Below the pieces are notes generated by a model that was given only the letters and a program-made list of their open reading frames with translations, made no database searches and was not told the origin of the DNA. This document shows positions 57,178 through 64,000 of a DNA stretch of 64,000 bases, piece by piece. Position numbers and translations under genes: made by a program. Position 1 is the stretch's first letter. The number at the start of each line of letters is the position of its first letter. This DNA is from a virus: IMG/VR virus record IMGVR_UViG_3300025133_000069, positions 1-64,000 of that record. One strand, given 5' to 3'.

Positions 57178-58134
57178 ATGAGTACCAATACGGGTGTAAT
57201 TCTTTTGGCGTCGAGGTCTAAAGGAGATTATAGGCTTGATATAGAAGATAATATTGGAGAGGGGATTCATATCCATTATAATAATATTAGGCTTGATTAC
57301 AGTATTAAAGAATTGTTAAGTTTTGCAACTGCATGTCAGAAAGCTTTAGAAGAGTTAGGTTTCAATCAGGTGACAAATAAAAAACAAAAACTTTCAGTCT
57401 TTATTTCTGGTCAAGGCTATGTTGAAAAAGAATTTGTGGTAGAAAAATCACTAACTATATGGTCCCCTGGTCCATCATTATCAAAAAGAACTTATGAAAT
57501 TTGGAAGGATTTGGACAATAATAAATATTGGGCTTTGATAAATCAACAAATAGACGCCAGAGTTACTGATAATAAAGAAGTCAATGAGGCTATATTAGAA
57601 TATTCACAACAAAACAATTGGGCTATAGAAACCTATAGATTAGCATCAGATTATACTTTAACAAAATATTATGATGGATATTATCCTGTCGTTATTAACG
57701 AGCCAAGTACTTGGTTTTATAGCGCCAAAGAGTACCAAGATCGCGTTATTTCACACTATTATTCATTTGGCAATCCATATAGAACTGTGCATTATAATGA
57801 CAATGGTACAGATAAAGAGTTGCCTAAATCAGAACATGCGATTGAAAATAGGACAAAGTTTTATAATGAGGCAGTCAAACAACACCAGCAGTTTTCTGAT
57901 GCAACAGATTGTTTCTTTGGAGATATACAGCCAAATAATTTTTTAGCTAATCATGATTTTAGTGACATTAAAATTATTGATGTTTGTTCAATTGAAGTCG
58001 GACACATTAAAGATTTTGTATGTCAGGGTGGAGAAGGAAAGTGGCCTCTACCAGAAAGTCGGTTCGTTGGGCCCAAATCGAACGATCATTTTTATAGAAA
58101 CAAATATCACGCGCCAGGATCCAGGTCACGATAA
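57178..58134 (+). CDS. Putative small-molecule kinase-like protein with shared N-terminal domain
   Basis: A 318-aa protein. Residues about 30-65 form the domain shared with the protein at 56287. Near residue 250, CFFGDIQPNNFLANHD is followed by IKIIDVCSIEVG. This resembles the catalytic loop and metal-binding strand of aminoglycoside or choline kinase folds (GD-x-x-x-x-N, then IDV), although the first His is replaced. A sugar or lipid-head kinase is my guess. Confidence 0.62.
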   Translation: MSTNTGVILLASRSKGDYRLDIEDNIGEGIHIHYNNIRLDYSIKELLSFATACQKALEELGFNQVTNKKQKLSVFISGQGYVEKEFVVEKSLTIWSPGPSLSKRTYEIWKDLDNNKYWALINQQIDARVTDNKEVNEAILEYSQQNNWAIETYRLASDYTLTKYYDGYYPVVINEPSTWFYSAKEYQDRVISHYYSFGNPYRTVHYNDNGTDKELPKSEHAIENRTKFYNEAVKQHQQFSDATDCFFGDIQPNNFLANHDFSDIKIIDVCSIEVGHIKDFVCQGGEGKWPLPESRFVGPKSNDHFYRNKYHAPGSRSR

Positions 58135-58151
58135 AAATATGGTGACATAAA

Positions 58152-58343
58152 ATGAAAGAATTATGTATACATCACCATTTAGGCTTAGGAGATCATTTTG
58201 TTTGTAATGGCCTTGTACATGAAGTTTCCAAAAAATATTCTAAAATTCATCTTCCAACAAAGATAAAGAGGTCAAACAGGGGTCTAAGTTTGAAAAGTTT
58301 CAGAGAAACGTTGATACAAAGCTTAAACAGAAAGGCCTTTTAA
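58152..58343 (+). pseudogene. 5' remnant of a GT9-like heptosyltransferase gene
   Basis: The first 30 residues (CIHHHLGLGDHFVCNGLVHE) read like the N-terminus of heptosyltransferase-type GT-B proteins. The protein then ends after 63 residues with unrelated basic sequence, while family members have several hundred. It is most likely the start of a transferase gene left behind after a deletion in the glycan island. Confidence 0.6.
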
Positions 58344-58347
58344 GGTA

Positions 58348-59412
58348 ATGAAATTTTTTAATCTAGATTTGCATATTTCTGTTATTTCAGATATAAAATA
58401 TATATTTGAAAAACTAGGTCACCAAGTCGATAATTGGAGTATATCTGGTCATGCGCATATAATGGGCTGGCCCCAAAAAGATTTAGAACATATCAACCAA
58501 AATACTTGGAGAGATATTAATGAAAATTTAATTGAAAAATTTTATGATTCTCATAAGCAAGAACTAGAGAAATATGATGGATTTATTGTTACACATACAC
58601 CTTGTTTTTCTTTGCTATATGAAAAATTTAACAAACCAATTATAACCATTGCTAGTACGAGATACGAGGATCCGTTTTCTAAAGATCGATCTCGTTGGCA
58701 CGGTTTCAATTCTTATCTTAAGAAAAAGATAGACAGCGGCATGATCATACCTGTTGCTAATAATAAATATGATAAAAAATATACAGAGCTTTTTACTAAT
58801 AGACAATGGGAACACATACCTAGTCTTTGCGAATATACAAATTCAAAGTACACTGGACATAAAAAACAGTTTATTTATTCATCAAAGCTGAGAATCAATA
58901 CTTCTTTTCTAGAAAATCTTCTAGAAAAGAACCTCGCCCTAGGCCAAAATTATAAATGGCAAGATCTAGCAGATTATTCTGGTATTGTTAATATACCTTA
59001 TAATGCATCAACAATGTCTTTGTTCGAACAGTATACTTCTAATATCCCCCTGTTCTTTCCTTCGCATAAGTTCCTTTCTCAGCTGAGGGAGACTTTTTTT
59101 AGAAATGGTGTTTTATCTGAACTTTCCTGGAACCAAATCCATGGCTTAGAGTCTAAATCATATATCGTTGACGATAAAAACGATCCAAATAATTTTCTAG
59201 ATAATCAAATCATGATGGAGTGGGCAAAACTTTCTGACTACTATGATCAAGAAAACATGCCGTATATACAATATTTTAATTCTTTTGATCATCTTAAGAA
59301 AATATTAAAAGATACGAATTTAGATATCGTATCACAGAAAATGAAAAAACACAATAATTTTAGAAAAGAAATGGTTTACGATAGATGGAAAACAATATTA
59401 AAAAAGCTTTAG
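58348..59412 (+). CDS. Putative glycosyltransferase
   Basis: A 354-aa protein with GT-B-like features: a beta-strand start (FFNLDLHISVISDIKYIFEK), IVTHTPCFSLLYE, and a C-terminal SLFEQYTSNIPLFFPSHKFL loop. The fold assignment comes from pattern, not from a diagnostic motif. Position among transferases supports it. AAGGTAATG overlaps the previous remnant closely. Confidence 0.65.
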   Translation: MKFFNLDLHISVISDIKYIFEKLGHQVDNWSISGHAHIMGWPQKDLEHINQNTWRDINENLIEKFYDSHKQELEKYDGFIVTHTPCFSLLYEKFNKPIITIASTRYEDPFSKDRSRWHGFNSYLKKKIDSGMIIPVANNKYDKKYTELFTNRQWEHIPSLCEYTNSKYTGHKKQFIYSSKLRINTSFLENLLEKNLALGQNYKWQDLADYSGIVNIPYNASTMSLFEQYTSNIPLFFPSHKFLSQLRETFFRNGVLSELSWNQIHGLESKSYIVDDKNDPNNFLDNQIMMEWAKLSDYYDQENMPYIQYFNSFDHLKKILKDTNLDIVSQKMKKHNNFRKEMVYDRWKTILKKL

Positions 59413-59633
59413 ATAAAAGAATATTAGGAAAAGTGTTAAATATTGATACAGGAATGAACTATAATATACTAGAGTTGGTAAAAATGGTAGAAGGAAAATA
59501 TAAATTTATTCCTCCCCGACCGGGAGAATCTAGAGAAACCTTAGCGGATAACAGCAAAGCAAGAGAATTTCTTTGCTGGCATCCAGAAATTAATTTAAAA
59601 AAATGGATAAAACAGGAGAAAAAACATGCTTAA
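59385..59633 (+). pseudogene. 3' remnant of an NAD-dependent sugar epimerase/dehydratase gene
   Basis: Only the C-terminal part of an epimerase is present: NIDTGMNYNILELVKMV, then FIPPRPGESRETLADNSKA, and the W-HPEINLKKWI ending. Intact family members have about 300 residues with a Gly-rich NAD site, which is missing here. The fragment starts inside the end of the preceding gene in another frame. It is a relic of sugar-nucleotide synthesis, or a captured domain. Confidence 0.7.
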
Positions 59634-59841
59634 ATTATCAAATGAAGCCTTAGGAGCCTTAATGATGGCCTTACAAAAATCATTGCTTGAACAATCAGAT
59701 ATTGTTCCTGTTTTGAAAGGCTTTGATTTCAAAGTTAACGAAGAAAAAGAACTTTATATTATGAATCCTCCAATTGTTAATTATGGCAATGTTAACGAAT
59801 TTGATGAAGAAGACTATCCTATCGACAGCAGCACTGATTGA
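59626..59841 (+). CDS. Small conserved protein of unknown function
   Basis: A 71-aa protein starting MLKLSNEALGALMMALQKSL, then a hydrophobic-acidic beta stretch and an acidic end. I recall similar short proteins in marine T4-like phages. The stop shares bases with the next ATG (ATGA-type overlap). Confidence 0.65.
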   Translation: MLKLSNEALGALMMALQKSLLEQSDIVPVLKGFDFKVNEEKELYIMNPPIVNYGNVNEFDEEDYPIDSSTD

Positions 59842-60104
59842 TGCCAAAGTATCGGTATAAATGTAATAGTTGTGAGGTTACCTTTTTTAAACACCATTCT
59901 GTTTCAAATATCTTGGAAAATTGTGAGCATTGTGGTATAGAAGGCTCTTTAAATAAGATCCCTACTAGTTTTAGAGTGACGGAAGCTTTTGATGGCAAAG
60001 TTTCGACTGGCCAAATTGTAAAAAAATCAATTGAAGAGTTCCGTGAAGATTTAAAAGAAGAAAAGCGTCGCTTAAAAGAAAAAGAGTGGCTAGTAGATGA
60101 ATAG
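59841..60104 (+). CDS. FmdB-like zinc-ribbon protein
   Basis: An 87-aa protein starting MPKYRYKCNSCEVTFF, with a CxxC, and later ENCEHCGIEG with the second CxxC. The two pairs form an FmdB-type zinc ribbon. The rest is a charged helix. It may bind nucleic acid or act as an adaptor; I place ATG at 59841 rather than the TTG at 59838. Confidence 0.72.
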   Translation: MPKYRYKCNSCEVTFFKHHSVSNILENCEHCGIEGSLNKIPTSFRVTEAFDGKVSTGQIVKKSIEEFREDLKEEKRRLKEKEWLVDE

Positions 60105-60498
60105 ATATATTTTAGGATTTTCATTAATTTTTAATGCAGTATTATTAATAGTATTATTTGGTTTGATTCCTTTTTTGTTATATTTAAGCGTACTTGCAAA
60201 CCTCTTTTTTGTTTGGTTTGTTAAAAAAAGCCTTGATGAAGCGAGTGAGACAAAAGAAGATATGCTTTTTATTCTAGATTCAACAGAATCCTTTGCAAAT
60301 CATCTAGACAAACTACATGAATTGGAGACTTTTTATGGAGATGAAACACTACAACATTTAATCAATCACTCTAGAGAAATAATTAATAATATTGTAGATA
60401 TACAAGAGAAATATTATGATGTTGAAATAGGATTAGAAACATATGACGATGATAACGAAGAAGCCCAAACGCAAGAGGAGGCCTCGGAAGAAGAATGA
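60097..60498 (+). CDS. Two-helix membrane protein with acidic tail
   Basis: A 133-aa protein with two membrane helices (FSLIFNAVLLIVLFGLIPFL and LYLSVLANLFFVWFV) and a helical acidic cytosolic part ending in EEASEEE. Small genes of this form precede gp55 in some marine T4-like phages as I recall. Overlaps the sigma factor gene by 56 bases in another frame. Confidence 0.65.
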   Translation: MNRYILGFSLIFNAVLLIVLFGLIPFLLYLSVLANLFFVWFVKKSLDEASETKEDMLFILDSTESFANHLDKLHELETFYGDETLQHLINHSREIINNIVDIQEKYYDVEIGLETYDDDNEEAQTQEEASEEE

Positions 60499-61156
60499 AT
60501 ATTTTACTAAAGTACATGAAAGAGCAGTAATAGAATATGCTTTGTCGGATGACAAGGCTGTGCGCACAAGACTTTATATTGAATTCCTCGGCCCTGCCTT
60601 CGATGAGATGGTTGATAAAATTGTTTATACTTACAAGTTTAATAATCTTCCTAATATAGATTATTTAAAGGATGATTGTAAATTGTGGTTGATGACAATT
60701 TTAGACAAATATGATCCAAATAGAAAATCAAAAGCTTTTTCTTATTTTAGCGTCATAACTAAAAATTGGTTTATTCATAAAGTAAAGCAAAATTCTAAAC
60801 GGCTAAAGAGAGATGTCCAGTATGAAGCCTTAGGCGCCGACTCAGCAAAAGAAGAATTAATAATTCATAATGAGTATGAAAGTAAGAGAGAACAAGCAGA
60901 GTTTTGGTTACACTTGTGGAGAGAGATGGATGATTGGCAAAAATTAAAACTTAAAGACAGTGAAAGAAAAGTTTTAGATGCAATAAAGATTCTTTTTGAA
61001 AGCGTGGATGAAATTGAAATTTTTAATAAAAAAGCTATTTATCTATATATGCGAGAAATAACCGGCATGAATACTAAACAAGTGGTTAATAATTTAAATC
61101 GTATTAGGAAAAGATATAGGAATTTTAAAAGCGAATGGGAAAAGGGAAACGTATAA
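60443..61156 (+). CDS. 55: Late sigma factor (T4 gp55-like)
   Basis: A 237-aa sigma-like protein. FLGPAFDEMVDKIVYTYKFN and LWLMTILDKYDPNRKSKAFS, then YFSVITKNWFIHKVKQ, match the region 2-like core of gp55-family late sigma factors, including the aromatic YFSVITKNWFI stretch that contacts the -10 element. The N-terminus is very basic. It would direct host RNA polymerase to phage late promoters. The start at 60443 overlaps the preceding gene; ATG 60449 is also possible. Confidence 0.85.
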   Translation: MTMITKKPKRKRRPRKKNEYFTKVHERAVIEYALSDDKAVRTRLYIEFLGPAFDEMVDKIVYTYKFNNLPNIDYLKDDCKLWLMTILDKYDPNRKSKAFSYFSVITKNWFIHKVKQNSKRLKRDVQYEALGADSAKEELIIHNEYESKREQAEFWLHLWREMDDWQKLKLKDSERKVLDAIKILFESVDEIEIFNKKAIYLYMREITGMNTKQVVNNLNRIRKRYRNFKSEWEKGNV

Positions 61157-61434
61157 GTTCAGAAGAGTATGTTCAAGAGGCAATCGTTAATATTCGCGAT
61201 GATCGGGCGATCGCGTCGACTTTGCTTATTGATCTAATGAAAGTTCTAAAAGAAGATACAACAAAACATCAATATTCAGGCCCAGTTGCCGCAAAATATT
61301 TAGAAACCCTACAAAGATCGAATGAGCAATTAGTTAAATTGGCTTCTTTAATAGCTAAGAAAGAAGGCGCCGACAGCAGTTTGTCTTCACTTGACAAATC
61401 TGAGATATATGATCTAATAAACGAAGAAAAATGA
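61135..61434 (+). CDS. Small conserved phage protein of unknown function
   Basis: A 99-aa helical protein (RISSEEYVQEAIVNIRDDRA, and AKYLETLQRSNEQLVKLASL) whose start overlaps the sigma factor stop. I recall similar proteins in marine T4-like phages beside late genes. Function unknown. Confidence 0.7.
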   Translation: MGKGKRISSEEYVQEAIVNIRDDRAIASTLLIDLMKVLKEDTTKHQYSGPVAAKYLETLQRSNEQLVKLASLIAKKEGADSSLSSLDKSEIYDLINEEK

Positions 61435-61445
61435 GGATTGAATAG

Positions 61446-64000
61446 ATGGGAATAGATGTATGGAGCATGTTTCGCGGCTTGGACGGACCAGATTTTGATC
61501 CTCTTAACGACTTCACTTATACTGATATGTATAACGATGAAGTTCCGGCAGTTAATTTATTAGCTTCTTTGTTTACTGACCATTTTGAATATGATGTTCT
61601 TTCTGACATGGGTTCTCAATACCCCGCCGTAGTTATAAAAGTTTTATCTGGACCACAGTCAAAAACTGCAGCGCTAGGAGATCTGACATATACATCAGAT
61701 CTTTTTGGTGATTCTACAGAATCCCCATCACTGTGGCAGATGTCTTCGAAACTTAAATTAAAAGAAGGGAAGATAAGAGTACTAGCAAAAGTTCCGCCTA
61801 TCCACAAGTTGGCTTATCCAAAAGATCTTGATGACGAATTTCAAATGAGTCTTTTTCCTGAATTTGTTGCTGCAAGAGATACGGAGGACGATCCATCTTT
61901 AGCTTCAATTAAGGCCGGCGCCATAGTGTGGGTTAGTTTGCCAAGTCCTAACGCTAAATTAGGTACACTTATAGGTGTTCATAGCACAAATTTTATAGCT
62001 AAAATAAAAGAAGCCAGATCAGCGTTAACTGCTTTTACTGCAACTTGTACTCTTCCAAAAGTTTGTACACCCCAAGAAGCAAAAAACTTATATGCCGGCA
62101 ATTCTTCGCATGAATATGAGTCTACTGGACCCCCAATTAGAAAAATAAAAGGTAAAATTAAGACAGGTGTTTATGGAGATGGAACAGAACAAACAAAAAC
62201 ACATTTTGCCGGCTGTTTAAAAGAAGCTTCAGCTTCTTATAAATACAAACTTTCCGGTCCTGCTCCTGGGCCAAAGAATGCTTTTATGTGGGTTGGACAT
62301 TTAGAAGGTAACGGAAGAGGAGATTTAGTTGATAGGCCTCCAGGTCCAGGCAGAGAAACAATTATATATGCTTCAAAAACACTTGATATCACGGAACCAA
62401 TTGAAATAAAATATTATTTTCATGATATTGCAGGTTTTGGTTATTCGTGGATCCACGGCCCAGAAACGACAATTGCGGAATCTGAAAATAGTGTTATGAC
62501 AGCTAACAACGATTTAAGAACAATAGCGGCAAATTTGAAAGACTTAATTCGAGCCGGCCGCAACTTTGTTCTTGTCATCCCTGAAATGCTATATTCAAGA
62601 GGTTTTGGTACTAAATTGGGAGATTCCACAAGAATAAAAAGTTATACGAAATGTACAAGAGTTCTTCGCGGCGATGTTACAAAAACAGACCTTATCAGAA
62701 CAAATCTAGAAGCTGCAGCAAACAGCAGCGCGCTTCCTGCAATTAGGGATTATTTATCTAGCGTTTCGGAAGATGCAACATCAAATTATGTAACATCGGA
62801 TAGAATTCTTTCGACATTTGTTAAAAGCGGCAATTTAGGTACACTTCATAATGAAGTTATCGGTATATTGCATCAACATATATCTAAAAATCTAGAAGTC
62901 GGGTATGTTTCAATTCTGGCAGAAGGAGCAGGCGCCTTATCTTTGGCTGCTATACCAGTAGAAAGCTTAGAAAGTGTTCCTATTAACAGAATAGACTTTA
63001 TTGCAAATGGGTTTGACAGATTAGATAGATATAATTATTTCTTTGAAAGATCAGCGTCCGGCATGCCCGGAGAGTCGGCCTTTTTGCCAAATATACCTTC
63101 TCTTGTTCTCTATAACGATTTTTTACTTAAGAATGCTGATATTAATGATTTAGAATTTAATTATATTGTTAATCAAAATGCAAGTTTCAGCCCACTTGAA
63201 TTCGGAAATAGCGACGGCGCAGTACACTTTTTTGATCATTTAGATAAGGGAACAGAGTTCCAAAATAATTTTAATGGTTCTGTACCCGCCGCGCAGTGGA
63301 AGTTTAATTTTTGGATTGAAAACAACGAAGCAAATCTTACTTCAATTGGATGTTATGTTGGCGGAAACAAACAGGCTGATCACGCTTTTAGCATGATTAA
63401 CAATGAACTATCTGCTTTCGCAAACTTGCCTATCAAATCTGATACTGTTTCAAGAATTGGTTTGGACTCCGTACCGAACCATGCACAAAAAATCTCTGCT
63501 AAACAAAAATCAGCAGCAGTTAGCGGATATAAAGCAAAAAGAGAGAAGCATGAAAAGAAAATAGAAAATTTTGATAAAATGTTAAATTCAATAGGGGGAG
63601 GACTAAATGATTTATGTAAAGATCCTAAATATAAAGTTTATTGTTCACAACTTAGCCCTGAATTCTCTATATTAAAATTTGGTGAAAATTCATTATTTCA
63701 TAAACGATATAAAAATTATATAAATAGCAAAACAGAAATTTCTAAATTAGACCAATTAACAGAAGGTCACATAATATTAATTGAAATTGGAAAAGATAAA
63801 AAACTTATAGATGAACGCCTTAAAGAATATGAAGATTTACTAAAAGAATCAGAGAATGGTATTGAAGATACAAACACTATTTTAACGAGTTTACAAGTGT
63901 TTAAGCCAAGTTTCTTTACATCAGTAAATAAACAGAAAACTTTAAGTTCCTTAGGCCATGCAACAGACCATATCGGACGTCGTCAAGGAATAGAAGAAAT
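61446..64000 (+). CDS. Large virion protein, possible baseplate hub (incomplete at right edge)
   Basis: An open frame runs from ATG 61446 to the window edge (851 codons) with no stop. Residues about 115-200 have KIRVLAKVPPIHKLAYP and IKAGAIVWVSLPSPNAKLG, which resemble the OB-fold of phage baseplate hub proteins (gp5-type). The middle has ESENSVMTANNDLRTIAANL and FVLVIPEMLYSRGF, and the end is a coiled coil. It could be a tail hub with a lysozyme or esterase-like part, but no catalytic motif is clear. Its place right after gp55 fits a late structural gene. Confidence 0.68.
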   Translation, partial: MGIDVWSMFRGLDGPDFDPLNDFTYTDMYNDEVPAVNLLASLFTDHFEYDVLSDMGSQYPAVVIKVLSGPQSKTAALGDLTYTSDLFGDSTESPSLWQMSSKLKLKEGKIRVLAKVPPIHKLAYPKDLDDEFQMSLFPEFVAARDTEDDPSLASIKAGAIVWVSLPSPNAKLGTLIGVHSTNFIAKIKEARSALTAFTATCTLPKVCTPQEAKNLYAGNSSHEYESTGPPIRKIKGKIKTGVYGDGTEQTKTHFAGCLKEASASYKYKLSGPAPGPKNAFMWVGHLEGNGRGDLVDRPPGPGRETIIYASKTLDITEPIEIKYYFHDIAGFGYSWIHGPETTIAESENSVMTANNDLRTIAANLKDLIRAGRNFVLVIPEMLYSRGFGTKLGDSTRIKSYTKCTRVLRGDVTKTDLIRTNLEAAANSSALPAIRDYLSSVSEDATSNYVTSDRILSTFVKSGNLGTLHNEVIGILHQHISKNLEVGYVSILAEGAGALSLAAIPVESLESVPINRIDFIANGFDRLDRYNYFFERSASGMPGESAFLPNIPSLVLYNDFLLKNADINDLEFNYIVNQNASFSPLEFGNSDGAVHFFDHLDKGTEFQNNFNGSVPAAQWKFNFWIENNEANLTSIGCYVGGNKQADHAFSMINNELSAFANLPIKSDTVSRIGLDSVPNHAQKISAKQKSAAVSGYKAKREKHEKKIENFDKMLNSIGGGLNDLCKDPKYKVYCSQLSPEFSILKFGENSLFHKRYKNYINSKTEISKLDQLTEGHIILIEIGKDKKLIDERLKEYEDLLKESENGIEDTNTILTSLQVFKPSFFTSVNKQKTLSSLGHATDHIGRRQGIEE

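Overview
The window reads as about 64 kb from the genome of a T4-superfamily myovirus. The recognisable core genes are a T4-type RNase H (cut by the left edge), a gp41-type replicative helicase, a cobalamin-dependent ribonucleotide reductase, a GroES/gp31-like co-chaperonin, a PIN-PhoH ATPase, a gp55-like late sigma factor and, at the right edge, a long incomplete gene with baseplate-hub features. Genes are packed head to tail on the + strand with short overlaps and AT-rich sequence. The host is unknown. A lipoprotein with five MopE-type Cys/Asp repeats plus a vWA domain, and several other exported lipoproteins, look like genes of Myxococcota or other former Deltaproteobacteria, so such a predatory or aquatic host is my best guess (inference).

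Layout. 1-5.8 kb: replication, nucleotide metabolism, chaperonin and a transglycosylase. 5.8-21.3 kb: a block of large poorly known proteins that share two kinds of N-terminal tag. Class A is MKITKSQLKQIIKEEL-like. Class B is MQKLFENWRRF-like. Both usually end in an [LIVF]-x-E tripeptide. 21.3-25.4 kb: small membrane proteins and exported lipoproteins. 25.4-30.4 kb: a class B tagged muramidase-SGNH fusion, a Nudix hydrolase and a repeat-rich protein. 30.4-32.0 kb: the lysis region. 32.1-38.9 kb: nucleotidyltransferases, a metallopeptidase, a fatty-acid-hydroxylase-like membrane protein and a Fis-type HTH protein. 38.9-44.4 kb: three small class A proteins, a complete tmRNA gene, and three more class B proteins. 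44.5-50.7 kb: small proteins, a strong terminator, tRNA-Ile(UAU), PurA, tRNA-Lys(CUU), a SPOUT RNA methyltransferase, an antisense trypsin-like lipoprotein, PhoH and a metallopeptidase. 50.7-59.6 kb: a RecB-like nuclease followed by a glycosyltransferase island with two gene remnants. 59.6-64 kb: small proteins, the late sigma factor and the putative baseplate gene.

The central observation is the tag system. At least sixteen proteins with unrelated bodies share one of the two N-terminal tags. The bodies include two SGNH esterases, a muramidase, two HExxH proteins, several proteins with hydrophobic segments and a 2095-residue giant. The tag plus [LIVF]-x-E layout resembles the capsid-targeting sequence of T4 internal head proteins, which the prohead protease gp21 removes by cutting after (L/I)-x-E. 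Several of these proteins also end in a short Lys/Ile-rich tail preceded by V-x-E or L-x-E. I infer that this is an expanded set of proteins packed in the capsid and ejected with the DNA, built from exchangeable modules. A phage tmRNA, two tRNAs and an RNA methyltransferase suggest a second theme, the maintenance of translation during infection.
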